In this document: positions 10,706 to 22,200 of the stretch, piece by piece
Position numbering within the stretch: position 1 is the first letter of the stretch
How the letters are laid out: each line of letters opens with the position of its first letter
NCBI RefSeq assembly: GCF_000711695.1
Contig: NW_013546876.1
Span: 1-32,655, forward strand
Length of the DNA stretch: 32,655 bases
DNA from: Tilletiaria anomala UBC 951
Lineage: Eukaryota > Basidiomycota > Exobasidiomycetes > Georgefischeriales > Tilletiariaceae
Direction of reading: 5' to 3'
Notes under the pieces: model-generated
Database searches by the model: none
Seen by the model: only the letters and a program-made list of their open reading frames with translations
Told to the model about the DNA's origin: nothing
Program-made: the position numbers and the translations under genes

Positions 10706-12474
10706 ATGCCACCCCCCAGAGACTCGTCACTGAAGCGCCGTCTCAGCCTCAAGGCGGAAGGCCTATCGAACCCATCCGTGGGAGCAGGCATGTATGCAAG
10801 GAGGAATGACGCCAAGCAGGCTGGCGTGGGCGCTGTCAATCATTCGGCCAGTGAACCTAGCTTCTTTGCCGACCCTTTCAGTAATGGCGTTGTGAACCAC
10901 TTGGCTGATGCCTCCGCCAACGGCGATCCGCAGGCCACCTCTGGGCTGCATGGTACAGACTCGGTGGGCCATCCCCTGCAAGCGGGCGCGCCCCCGGACG
11001 CAAGTGGTCCCTTTGGCCTCCATCCGAACGAGATCTCGCGCCAGATTCATTCGTCTGCCAGCTACTCTGAAGCGAGCGGCTATGAGCACCATCCGCTGCC
11101 TGGCTCTGCACACAGCTACGTTGGTTCGCCACCGACTTCGAACGGCCACCACATGGCTTCCTTCAGCGGCCCGTCAGGCGGCTATGCGCCGCCACAGTAT
11201 GGCGCGCCGCATATGCCGGCACACATCCTGCACCGCGCCTCGATTTCTGGTCCGATTATGCAGCATGGCTCATATGGCGGGCCCACTGCTGCTGCGGTCA
11301 CTACGGCCGGCTTGGCATCCGGTGCGCATGCTGGCGGATCGATCACAGCGCCACCGATGGCGGGCGACACGGCGGCATGGGCGCATGCACACGGCGCGCC
11401 GCGACCCCACACGGCTGACGGCATGTTTGGCTCGTTTGGGTTTGGCGCGAATGGGTATGCACCAGCGAGCACAGAGGGCAGTGCAGCGGCAGAGAGCGAA
11501 GTTAGTTACGCAAGAGGTGACCATTCACAGCATTTGGTAAGCGCACAGCCCCTTTCCACAGGCCTTGTGATGTGTAGGCTGACTGTATGCGCTCGTCTTT
11601 ACCCCTATATGCGTAGCTCTTCAACTACCCTTCTCAAGCTGGTGCACGTCCGCACGATGGGCTAGCCAATGGCAGTGCCGAAGAGTCTTTCACATCCAGT
11701 GTCGATGGAGGCGGGGACGATGGGTCCTACGACGGTGGTAGCAATGGCGGCTCGGTCGGCGCATCAGCCTCCGGGACGCCAGGTCACAAGAAGCGTCCCC
11801 GTCGACGATATGACGAGATTGAGCGCATGTATGCGTGCAGCTGGCCCGGCTGTTCCAAGTCGTACGGCACGCTCAACCACCTCAACGCGCACGTAGCCAT
11901 GCAGAAGCACGGCTCGAAGCGCCTACCCGCCGAGTTCAAGGACATGCGGAAGGCGTGGCGTAAGGCGAAGCGGGAGGAGGAGCAGCGCAGGATGGCGCAG
12001 GCGCAGCAGACGGTCAATGCGCATGCTGCAGCCGCAGTGGTACAGGGGAGGCACGATCAGGACGAGTTGTTTGCTGCGCACCACCGCGTGCATACCCACC
12101 CGGCTTTTTTTGGGAACGGCTCCGGGTCAATGGGCCCGCCCACGTGGGTCCCTCCGGCGCATGGCGCGTACTCGATGGGTCCACCACAGCAGCCCTATCA
12201 CGCGCAGCCGCAGCACCTGGGCAGCAGTCTGAGCAGGCCAGGCGCCATGCAGCCACCTCTGAATACAACCAGCGCTGTTGTAAACGGCGGCAGCGGGAGT
12301 GCTGGAGGTGTTGGAGAATACGCTCCGCCCTCTGGCCTTGGCGGGCCGCCGCCTGGTCAGTATTACGCATCCAGCGCGCCGCAGCCGGCAGCTGAAATTG
12401 ATCACAGGCCGTACGTTCCGCCGAGCGCTGGTGGGCTTGGAGCCTATCTGATGGCGCACCGGGGCAGCATCTGA
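10706..12474 (+). CDS. CON7: Con7-like C2H2 zinc finger transcription factor (2 exons)
   Basis: Exons 10706-11536 and 11617-12474 give 562 residues; the 80 bp intron has GTAAGC, a GGCTGACTG branch region and TAG acceptor. Residues about 335-341 are the basic KKRPRRR, followed by YDEIERMYACSWPGC and a single zinc finger C-x4-C-x12-H-x5-H (Cys351, Cys356, His369, His375). Immediately after comes the helix EFKDMRKAWRKAKREEE. This block is the hallmark of Con7, first known as a regulator of infection-related morphogenesis and cell-wall genes in Magnaporthe (family knowledge). The flanks are low-complexity, rich in Gly, Ala, His, Pro and Gln, as in activation domains. ATG at 10706 has a good context (CAAAATGCC). 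However, the frame is open upstream to 10505 and an exon-like segment lies at 10061-10246, so the N-terminus may be longer. Function here is inferred; the family match is strong. Confidence 0.85.
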
Positions 12475-13023
12475 ACAGAGCATATTCTCGGAATTTGCTC
12501 CAACAGCCCGCAGCACCTATCAAGGCGCAAGATCATCCAAAGCATTTCCATTCAAAGATACCTCAGCAAACACATGATCTTTTGATCTTTCACTCACGCC
12601 TCGACTTCGCCCTGGCATGAAGTGTGCTCTCGCTTTCCTCTTATTTCTCTTGCACGCGCATTTTGCACGCTACCTGTGCTTTCTGTTGTAAACATTGGCT
12701 GGCAGGTCGGGACCATTGGCGTTGATCGCCTCGAGTCGTCCGGGCAGGTTCTCCTTCGATCTCTTCTTTTTCTTGGTGCTTGCAAACTTGCAGTTTGCCT
12801 CCCGCGCTTCTTGCCTCCGTGTTCGACCTTTTCTCCGGGGCCACGTGCAGGAAGGCTGTTGGTCACCAACTAAGCAAACCAAGTATGTACTTTAACGAAC
12901 CGCAAAAGCTGATGCATACGGGAATTTGCAAAGAACGCTATAGTGTGCATTGTATGCTTATTGCATTGTTCGAGAAACCTGCAGTACATTGCAAAGCAGC
13001 AAATTATGAAGAGATAACCCAGC
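12475..13023. other. Shared 3-prime region between CON7 and RTT109
   Basis: The two genes converge here. Bases 12475-12880 are CT-rich on the plus strand with a repeated GATCTTTTGATCTTT near 12572-12587. Bases 12890-13020 are AT-rich with TGCAT/TGTATGC words and are probably the RTT109 3-prime untranslated region. Short open frames on both strands are chance frames; no further gene is seen. Confidence 0.6.
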
Positions 13024-15363
13024 TCAGGCTTTCTTCTTACGCTTGATTGAAAGCGTGTTGATCTTGTTGACTGGTGCGCCTCCAGCTCCTACTATGCCTG
13101 ACGCTTGCTGCGCTCCCTTGGCCGCTTCATGCAGTGCTTTTGCATGCTCCAGCACGTCTTGCGAGACGGAAATGAGCTGGACCTCGTCCCAGATGATACC
13201 TTTGCCGATCTTCTGCTGCTGTGCATGCGAATCGCTAGCAGTTGACTCCCCAACTGTAGCGGCTGCCGCAGCAGCTTGCAGCAACCCTTCACCTTTGCGC
13301 TTGAGCAGCCTGCTGACGGCTTGGTCCCACTTGCGCGTAAGCTCGATCGCATCGGCCGACTTGCCCCAGTTGTTCTTGTCCAGAAGGAGCATCTTCAGAA
13401 TCAGCTCGGAGAGCAGCGCCTCGGGAACAGAGCCAAGCGTGCCGCGCCATCCTGTGAGCGGTGTCTGCATGCTGCGTTCTTGCCTTTCCTTCCCAGCAAT
13501 GCCCTCCTCCATATTCTTCTCATGCACGGGTCTGTGTCCATTGACCTTTGTGGCAGCTGAAGGCGGCTCCCCACGCGTGAAGAGAGCGACGAAGACTCCT
13601 ACCGCGTTGCCAGAGCAGCATTCTTGCCGGTAGCCCATGCGCTCCCAGAACTCATCTACAGAGATGGCGTCGAGCGCGGCGCGTTCCGTCAGCGCGAAAC
13701 GTTGCTCGGGCGGGAGCGCTGAGGCTGCACTGTTGATGTCTCTCCTGTTGTTACTTGTCAATGCTGCAGCGTCAGGCGGTGCAGCAGGAACAGCAGCAAA
13801 GTCTGAGACAGAGATGCCGCTGTCGTCTCCCGCCGACTCGGTCTCTTCTCCGCCAGCCTCGAGCTTGCGTCGCCTCTGAGGCCGACTAGCTGCTGCCTCC
13901 TCCTCCGCACCCGTTGCTATTCTCTTACTTCGGTCTGCGTCTCGCGCCGCAGCATCCAGCTTCTGTAACAGCGCTCGCACATCACCGCTGACGAAGCCGG
14001 CGTGCTCGTGTGCATCTCGCACGATTTCGTCAATGAAGCGCCCCTTCGGATCGTCCTCGAAGCGCGGGATGAGTGTCGCAATTGAATGTTGCCTCTTTGC
14101 ACTTGCTGGTACTCCAACTAGGCCTTGCGATGCAGCGGGAGATAGCGCTCTGAGCGATGCAATGGTCGAGCTGCTGCGTAGGCTCCCAATGGGTACGTGC
14201 GCAGGTGGCACGCCAGCGTGATGCAGCGGTAGAGGGTAGCCTGCTGGGTTATCCGCCGTTGCGTAGGCGCGCGAATAGGGGTGGCCGTAGTTCCACTTCG
14301 CTCGTTGGAGAGCGGTGGCGACAGACGTAGCCGCGGAAGCTTTGGGGGGAAGAGGAATGAGGTCGGTAGATTCGACGGCGCTGTAGCCTGGAATGAGGTA
14401 GAACGTATCTACGCGGGTCGCGGTGCCTGCCACGTTCACATCCGATGATGATTTTTCCGGCTCTCCATCGCTGTGCTCCGCCGGCGCCGGCAGCTGTGCA
14501 TTTGCGACGACATCGCTGACGACGGACCGCCACCACTTGATGAGTGCTGCATCGCTCAGAACGTGCTTGCGGGTATTGTCCGGACTGCTGGGGAATAAGT
14601 AGGCGGCTTGTGCGCGCGCAAGAATGTGCAGGCTCAGGTGGTCGATAGCGAATTCACCTTGTTCCCGGGAGAAGGAGGGCGATGGATGGGAGACAGGAAG
14701 ACGCCAGTGAGCAAAAGAGGTGAAATAACTCAAGAAGGAGTGGGTGAGGAGCTTGACCAGTGTCGTTGGCACAGGTGTTGGTGTTGCCCGCCCTTGCGCG
14801 GAGTCCTGTTGCCTCTTAGCGAGCACGGCGGAGATGAACGGACGTGCATCCTTGAATACCGGGTCAATTATGCCAGGAGGTGCGTAGCCTGTCGTGTCCA
14901 GTTTGGACACGTACAGCACAGCGGAGCGGTGGTTGGGGAGCGTGTAAAGGAAACACTCAAGGGCGTAGATGAGGCGAGAGCCTCCTTCTCCCACCTTCTC
15001 GTCCCCCTCCTCCCAGCTGGCAGAGAGAAAGACTTTTTCACACCACGCCTCAGTCACATTGGCCTCCAGCCAACCGTTCTTGCCGTCAGGTCGGAGGGGA
15101 TGTACGTGCGCGAGCGCGTAGAGCTCGCGCGCAGGCCGCGGCGCACCGAAGAGGACATGCAGCTTGACGCGGCCCGACTGTCCCAGATGCAGCACGGGCG
15201 CCGAGGTACGTAGCGAGTGGAGAAGGTGCTGCAGCAGGGCGGGGGCCGAGGGCGACGAGGTACGAGCCGAACTGCTCGCTAATGGAGCTGCTGCTGGCAG
15301 TTTCGCGGACTCAGCCCCGAGGGGCACGGACGCGGACACGGTCGTCGCTTCTTGCAGGGTCAT
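13024..15363 (-). CDS. RTT109: Histone H3 lysine-56 acetyltransferase Rtt109
   Basis: Single-exon frame of 779 residues from ATG at 15363. Rtt109 is the fungus-specific enzyme that acetylates newly made H3 on K56 (and K9) with the chaperones Vps75 and Asf1 during replication-coupled nucleosome assembly (family knowledge). Diagnostic blocks are in order: LLHSLRTSAPVLHLGQS near the N-terminus, DTFYLIPGYSAVES (about residue 320), KWNYGHPYSRAY (about 356), PRFEDDPKGRFIDEIV (about 433) and EFWERMGYRQECCSG (about 570). The paired Asp of FEDDP should correspond to the essential D287/D288 pair of the yeast enzyme (inference). The C-terminus KINTLSIKRKKKA gives a basic nuclear signal. Linkers rich in Ala, Ser and Glu make it much longer than yeast Rtt109 (436). 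An in-frame ATG at 15531 would add 56 basic residues; I prefer 15363 because the conserved fold starts soon after it. Confidence 0.92.
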   Translation of the reverse strand: MTLQEATTVSASVPLGAESAKLPAAAPLASSSARTSSPSAPALLQHLLHSLRTSAPVLHLGQSGRVKLHVLFGAPRPARELYALAHVHPLRPDGKNGWLEANVTEAWCEKVFLSASWEEGDEKVGEGGSRLIYALECFLYTLPNHRSAVLYVSKLDTTGYAPPGIIDPVFKDARPFISAVLAKRQQDSAQGRATPTPVPTTLVKLLTHSFLSYFTSFAHWRLPVSHPSPSFSREQGEFAIDHLSLHILARAQAAYLFPSSPDNTRKHVLSDAALIKWWRSVVSDVVANAQLPAPAEHSDGEPEKSSSDVNVAGTATRVDTFYLIPGYSAVESTDLIPLPPKASAATSVATALQRAKWNYGHPYSRAYATADNPAGYPLPLHHAGVPPAHVPIGSLRSSSTIASLRALSPAASQGLVGVPASAKRQHSIATLIPRFEDDPKGRFIDEIVRDAHEHAGFVSGDVRALLQKLDAAARDADRSKRIATGAEEEAAASRPQRRRKLEAGGEETESAGDDSGISVSDFAAVPAAPPDAAALTSNNRRDINSAASALPPEQRFALTERAALDAISVDEFWERMGYRQECCSGNAVGVFVALFTRGEPPSAATKVNGHRPVHEKNMEEGIAGKERQERSMQTPLTGWRGTLGSVPEALLSELILKMLLLDKNNWGKSADAIELTRKWDQAVSRLLKRKGEGLLQAAAAAATVGESTASDSHAQQQKIGKGIIWDEVQLISVSQDVLEHAKALHEAAKGAQQASGIVGAGGAPVNKINTLSIKRKKKA

Positions 15364-15590
15364 CGTGATGCTTTTGCTTTGGCCTTGAAGACCGAGCTTC
15401 CGCGTCTGCCTTCGCCTTCTCCTTTGCCCTGTACTGTACTCTCCTCCTGCGGTGACAATGTACTCGTAGCGACTGATGGGCGAACGTGACGTTGACCGTG
15501 TTGTTGCTCGTATGAGTTGATGTGGTCTCATTCGACTCGCTGAGGAGAGAGACTGTGAGTGATGAATAGATCACTTATACGCGCTGCGAG

Positions 15591-15606
15591 ACGCGACGCG
15601 ACGCGC
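15591..15606. promoter_or_regulatory. Tandem ACGCG boxes (MCB-like)
   Basis: Three ACGCG cores repeat every five bases at 15591-15606, about 230 bases upstream of the RTT109 ATG. ACGCG is the core of the MluI cell-cycle box bound by MBF-type factors that drive G1/S transcription in fungi (family knowledge). Only the core, not the full palindrome ACGCGT, is present. A role in S-phase expression of RTT109 is inferred. Confidence 0.4.
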
Positions 15607-15615
15607 TTTCCTTCG

Positions 15616-15663
15616 GGGTTAGAGGGAAGTACAACCCTACTCCAGCGGTCTGCATTAACCCTA
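15616..15663. promoter_or_regulatory. Three telomere-repeat-like (telobox) motifs
   Basis: GGGTTAG at 15616-15622, AACCCTA at 15633-15639 and TTAACCCTATTT with its core at 15657-15663 lie within 48 bases, the first in opposite orientation to the others. They are 253 to 300 bases upstream of RTT109 and about 540 upstream of the formin ATG. They match the pair at 2193-2261 in front of the acidic protein gene. Teb1 and Tbf1 type factors bind such sites at non-telomeric promoters in yeasts (family knowledge). Confidence 0.45.
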
Positions 15664-16200
15664 TTTACGCCTTCCCCCTGGCAATCCCAGCTGCGCTAAT
15701 CATAGTAATGGATCATCGTCATGCACCCCTGACCACAACGACCGATGCGATGACGGATGGGCAGGTGCACCACGCAGATGATGATGATGGGTCGTCGATT
15801 TGGTTAAGACGGACGACAGTACAAACAACTTGGTCGAGGAAGGGGGCAACTTCCTTCCTCGCGATCACTGTCATCCTGCTGGGAGCATGTCGGTCTGCTC
15901 AACAGCTTGACCAGCTAGACCCACATCCGGGGGCAGGATAGACATCCAGCGTAACTGGCAGGCAGTCCCAAGTTGTACTCACTCCCAGGTCGCACCAGTA
16001 CAGTCCGCTCGTCTGCAACATCCCCCGAAGTATGCGTTGTCCCTCCACAGTGCGACTCCTATAGTAGCTGGCAGAGTAGAGCACGTACACTTTGCGCTCA
16101 ACATCAACGAAGCGTTGATGCTGGTTCTACCGACGTGACCCAAGCTCAATCTAGCCACAACAACACCATCAACAAGGGCCGAAACCAACACATCAACAGC

Positions 16201-19200
16201 ATGGTTGTCACCTCTCTTCAAGCGGGCGCAGCGCAGCCGCCGCCGATGCTGCTGCAGGTCATCTTACCCGATAACAACACAATCCTCTCCGCCTCGCTCA
16301 CCTCCATCTCTGGCTACGCAGCGCGCAGCGAACCTGATGAGCTCACGTTTCGCCACCTCCTCCAGGCTCTGCTCGCCGATCCCGCCAATGCGAACAGCCT
16401 GTCGTGCGTTTTTGGTCACTTCTTTCATGATGCTCAAGGCCATACAAGCGCAACTGTGGAAGCTGGACGGCCTGCTCACGGACCAGCCCCAGCGGACACA
16501 GAAACTCTGCAGGGCTCCTCACGCGACGGCACGCACTTTCACATTGATCGAGCCGGCGTGCGATGGGGCTTGCAGGCCGTCGTCATCAGCGAAGCAAACA
16601 AAGAATGGGCCCCTGGAGAAGTGGAGCGGATTGGGGACGGTGGGTCCCTCTCCCCGAGTAGAACGCAGCACGCCCTCGTCACTGAAGATTTTTTCTCTGG
16701 CACTTTCAGACATCCTACCACTTTCAGCTCGCATCACTGATTTCCTCAACTCGCCCCTCCTGGCATCCTCTTCATCTTCCTCATCGTCCACAGCTACACC
16801 TTCCGACGTCTCGCAAGAGCAGTCACACCCGGCGGGAGGCGGCGACGCCGCCTTCTCCGACTTTGTCCTCACTTCCCACCTGCACAAACCGCGTCTGCGC
16901 CTGATCGTACACGCTCCGGGGCTCTGCGTGCGCCTCCGCTTCGCGCATGTCCCAGAGATCAGCGAAGGCTGGCAGGGCCGCTGCTGGTATTTGCCAGCCT
17001 CTTCCTCCGAGTGCCACGACCCCATCGCTGCGAATGATGGCACACAGACGCGGCTCAAGCGGTCCGCTTCCACCACTGTCGCTGCGAGTGCCAGGAAACC
17101 TGCTGCAGGGGCTGTTGGAAAGGATTCTTCGCCCGCAGTTAGCAGGGATCAGGTGAAGCATGTGATCGAAGCCGCGTGCGAGGAGCTAGGCATACGCCGT
17201 GTAGTCGTGCAAGGCTCCAAGACCGCACGCGTCGAGTATGCACTGACCCTGCCGACCATCGATGCGGGAACGGTAGACGGAGAGGCAAGTGCGGACATGC
17301 GATATGTCAAAGTGCCGACGGGCATGCCCCCTCCGCCGCCACTACCACCAGATAAAGACTTGGGAAGCTTGCTCGCCGAGCTGCATCAGCAGCGCGCGCA
17401 GCGTCCACCCCGGCGGGCGCACGCCCTGGCTGCGCTGGATGACCCGCCCATTCTGCTATTCACGCTTAATGCCACATGGCTCTCACGCCTCGGCACTGTC
17501 GCGCTTGGGTTCGGCAAGCACGCGCGCGCCGCGCGTGGTGGTGCCGATCCCGAAGCCGCGGCCGGCGCACAGGGCCACCGTGCCGCTGCCGCTGCTGGTG
17601 TAGGTGCAAGGGCCAATGCCACTGCAGCTGTTGGCGTCGGAGGCGGAATGCGTGCGCTGTGGAGCGCGGCAACTAGCAGCTTATCGCACACTACTGGCGC
17701 GCTAACCGCTGCGGACGTCGTCGCGGGGGATCAGGAGCTCTCGGCGCTGGGACTCCACGCTGAATCCGAGCATGAGGGCGATGGAGATGGAGATGGCGGC
17801 ACCGGCGCCGACGGTACTGGAGCTGGAGGAACCCTCAAGGCTCAGCATCGCGGCGCAGCACCTTCAGGCGGCACACTTAACGCCAAAGAGGGCAACACGT
17901 TCATCAGTGCCTCCGCCTCACCTTCCCCCCAAGCAACCAACTTCAACACAATTCCTAACCACCAAGGACGCGCAAAAGGCTCTGCGGGAAGCACGGGCAC
18001 GGCAATGCGCTTGAGCAGAATGTTCGAAGGCTGGATTGGCGGCACCGGTGGCAGCAACTCCATTGCTGGCTTAGCAGCTGAGGGAGACTTGGAGGCGGAA
18101 CAAGATGGCGAGCTTGACAGCAATGTCGGCAACGAAAGCTTTTCGTCCTCTGGCTCCGGCCATGCTGCACCCGCGGCGGCGGCAGTGAATGGTGGTGGAA
18201 ATGGGCGAGCAGTAGCTACCTCAGGCGCGACCCCGCGCAGAGAGTACAGTAGCACAGTCGGCCGCTCCGGGCGCGTCATTAGCGTCAGCGGGCCGCTCGA
18301 GCTCGAACAGGCCCTGTCGCCTTTCTCAACCCGATTTAGCAGCATGGGCAGCCCTACCATCGGTCCGGCTGGAGGGTCGCCGGTCATGCCGCCTCACATC
18401 CCGACAGACAGCGTGCTCGGCTCACCTCCCTTCGCACCTTTCGCGCCAGACGACAGCGCCTCCGACCTGGAGCGGCGCTTCGAGGTACTTATTCAGGACT
18501 TGGGAATTAAGGGCCCGAGTAGGGCTGCAATGCTCGCGCTGCCGGACGATCGCAAGTGGTTTCTCATTCGTCAGAACGAGAGCGCCAGCGCCGATACTGG
18601 TGACAGCAATGGGAAGCGCCCGGCTCAACGCGCCGGCTCAGGTACTGCACCAGCTCCCGCTACATCCGAAAACTCTGAAGGCTGGTTCTCCAGACCGCTG
18701 AATCGCTTCAGCATGGCGAGCATCACCAGCTGGTCCGGCGCTGACAGCACCGCCGCTGCTGCCGCAACCCCTGCCCTGGCGACTGCCTCACCCAAGCGCC
18801 GCGACGGCGCTCTAGTCGACAGTCCGCGCACGACCTCTTCTACACACTTCGGGCTCAGCGACGGGTCGATGCCAAGCAGCAGGCCGACAACAGTGGTATC
18901 CGACACTGAGCAGGCATGTTCTGGCGGCGGCGGCGTCGTCGCGCATAAGACAGGCATAAGCGTACAACATACCGGCTCTTCTGCCGGTGCCGCAGCTGCC
19001 GCGGTTGCCGCGAGTCTGTGGGCCAACTGGTGGGGAGCGAGCCAGAGCGGTACCATCTCTGTCGCCTCTGCACCCTCCGTTGCGTCTGCTCTGGCGTCTA
19101 ACGCCAAAAACTCAACTATTAATCCCGCATCTTCCGGTGTTGCCGGCGCCAAGAGCGCTCCAGCCCGCTATGCAGCGACGTTACTGGCAGGAAAGGCTTC

Positions 19201-22200
19201 GCGCAAGGAGCTAGTCAAGCATTTGATCAGCTTGCGTGTCACTCTGTCCAGCGCCAAGTTGGTGTGGATCGCCGAGTTCCTGGATGCAGACGGTCTGCTC
19301 GCGATCGAAAAGGTGCTGAGCGAAGAGTGCGAGGCGCTCGTCGACGTCTCTTCCCACAGCAAGAGGAAGGAGCGCAAAGACATGTCCGACGTGGTAATCT
19401 CGGAATGCGTCAAGTGTCTGCGGACGTTGATGAACACGGAGGTGAGCTGATGAGACTGCAATGAATCCCCGCGCAAGTCGGTGTTAATGCTGACCCTTCG
19501 TGACTTCGACCGCATCGTCAGCTCGGCTTTGAGCGTGTGCTTGAACGGCCGAATCTCGTCAACTCGGTTGCGTACAGTCTGCGCTCCCAGTCATACAAGT
19601 TGCGTTCTCAGGTTGCCGAGGTCCTCGCTGCGCTCTGCGTTCTCGGTCTTACGGAAGGACATAGGCTCGTCTGTGCGGCGTTCTCCGAGCTTCGCGTCGT
19701 GACTGGCAGCCAGTATCGGTTTTCTTACCTCGTCAACTCGCTGCGGTTGTCAAATGATGACGGGTCGTCGGACGATGTGGCTGACTCCCAGAGCGAGACA
19801 TCATTTGATAATGATCATGCTGGAGAGGGCGACGAGGCCGCGGTGTGGGAGTACCGCGCTTCCGTGATGGTGCTCATCAACGCCATTACCAACAGTCCAG
19901 AGGACCTGGAGGAGCGTGTGTCGCTGCGCGAAGAATTCGCGCGCCGTGACGTGAATGAGGTCATGGTCACACTTAAGTACGTCAATCCGCCCGAGCCTCT
20001 GGCTGTTCAGATCCAGGTCTACCAGGAAGAACGGCAGGAGGACCTCGAGGAGATGCGTGAGCGAGCCATGCGCATTTTCACTGCAGCCAACGAAGAGGGC
20101 ACCGATTCGCAGTCGACGACACTTCGTGAGATCGGCTCGCTGCTGACATTGCTCGAGAGGGACCATATCGAGACATTTTCATCGGTGCTCGAGATTGTGC
20201 GCCAAGTCACTAGCGCCATCCAACGCGACATCGACTCGCAGCTCAAATTGGATGTTCTCTTCGTCATCGAGCGCTTTGCAGAGAATGCGACATCGATCGA
20301 CGACTTTGACGAAGGCTGGAAGGCGTTCATGAAGAGTTTCCTCTTCAGTATCCAGCATCTCGTCGGCAAGCAAGCCATCATCAAGGCGAATCGCATGAGC
20401 GACACGAGCTCTGTCCCCAGCTCATTTGTCGAAGAGCTTGAAGGGTTGCGGGCAAAGGTGGAGGAGCTCAGCGACGAGAAAGCTGAGCTTAAGCAGAAGC
20501 TGAACGAGAAGACAGCTGAGAGCAACACTCTTCGTAATCTGCCCAACTTAACCACTTTCAGGCGCGAGACCGATGATGAGAGCCTGATGGAAGAGTCGGC
20601 AGCCCCTGCCGCGATGCTTTCCAAGCGAAATGAGAAGGACACGTTCGCTGGCGTCATCCAGCGCCTCGTGCAAAAGGAAAAACAAGTGCTGGAGTTGCAA
20701 GAGGAAGTGGATCGGCTTTCAACACACAGACCATCGAATGACCCTAGCGGCGAGCGGGCTAAGAAGGAGAGGCTCGAGCGAAACAAACAGTGGTCGAATT
20801 TGATGGAAGAAATCTCTCGCCACAAGACAACGATTACAAATCTAGAGGGCCAAATGGAAGCGCGCGATCGCGAGGTCAAGTACCTCAAACGCGCGCTTGA
20901 AGCCGTCTACGGGCGTTTTCAGTCAGGGCTCACAATGGATGGCAAGACCGCGTTCGAAGAAGAGGAGGGAAAAGAAGGGACCCAGTCCGACTTGGATGTC
21001 AACACCATGGCTGCCAAGACCATCCAGGCACTGAGCGACAAGGATGATGCCATTGCAAGTCTCAGAAGTGAGATGGTGGCGAAGGACAATGAACTCGCTG
21101 CGCTGCGCACAGATATTGCACGACTCCAGGAACAAGCACTGAGCTCAGCTGAGCAGCATCGGCTTGAAGAGGTGGCATTGCAGACGGACATTTATCGGCG
21201 GCTCGCTGCGAAAGATGAAGACATAAGCCGCCTGAAGGGCGAGCTCGAGAAGTTGCAAGCCTTGCTTTTACGCTTGCAAGTCGGTGGCGATCTGGCCAGC
21301 GCTCCCGCGCATCGCATGGCTCCGCGTCCGCCGCCGCATGCAGCGCCAGAGTCCAAGCCGACAAATGTGCGTGGTGTGCGTATTGTGACGGCAGCTGATT
21401 TCAAAAAGTCCACTCCGCCGCCACCTCCCCCGCCGCCAATACGACGCTCGGGATCCAGCCACAGTCGTAACGGTAGCCTTCAACCTACCCCGCCAGTGTC
21501 CCCCCATGTCACGGGGACGAGTGCCTCTGCTACGGAAGCTATGTCAGGCCGACTTCACGCCGTGCAACACACTCTCAAACCGGTTGCGGAAGTCACATCC
21601 AATGATTGCGTACCTGACACAACTGCAACAACTTCGAGGAATGAAGCAGCATCAGCACAGTCAGATGCCGTCGAATCCTTGAATGCCTCTGAGATAGGCG
21701 AACCTGCGCAGACACAATATGTTGCCGCACCACCCCCTCCTCCGCCTCCTCCGCCACCACCTCCACTCGTGGCTAATGGCCTTTCATATGCATCTGAGCA
21801 GGAAGGTGTATACATCCCCCCTCCACCGCCACCGCCACCGCCCCCTCCCATGGCGCTCGAAGCCGCGTCGCAACCATCGGGATCACAAGCACCGCCGCCA
21901 CCGCCACCTCTACCAGCCCCCTTACTTGCCCCAAGGCCGCACAGTGCAAGCACACCTGTGCCGCCGCCTCCACCGCCTCCGCCAGCGCAACTTGGACAAC
22001 CTGGTATGGTGACTGCATTGGGGACAACGCCATCTCCACTGCCGCCTCCTCCACCGCCTGCGCCTGGCAGGTCAATGGGAGTACCTGGTGGGCCAATTGT
22101 TCAACCGCCTATGCCTCCGGGAGTTGTCCCCAAGAAGCGTAGAGTGAGTCTCGGCGCCAATTCAGAGTTCGGTTCTCGCTGACAGAGACTTTTCTTCTTG

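Larger units (their letters stand above)
15364..16200. promoter_or_regulatory. Divergent promoter region of RTT109 and the formin gene
   Basis: An 837 bp region between two divergent starts. Its RTT109-proximal part holds an ACGCG array and three telomere-like motifs, listed separately. An open frame on the plus strand from ATG 15708 to 15941 (77 residues, one hydrophobic stretch near its end) would be an upstream frame in the formin leader; no family is recognised. On the minus strand a GTGAGT donor-like site near 15979 could begin a 5-prime untranslated intron of RTT109. Both are unproven. Confidence 0.5.

Noticed and set aside
15364-15531. Longer N-terminus for Rtt109 from ATG 15531
   Set aside because: The extra 56 residues are basic low-complexity sequence and the conserved fold begins after the ATG at 15363. 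The longer form is possible but less likely.
17842-18387. Long minus-strand frames inside the formin gene
   Set aside because: Shadows of GC-rich Ala/Gly/Ser codons in the formin; the plus strand is supported by domains and splicing.
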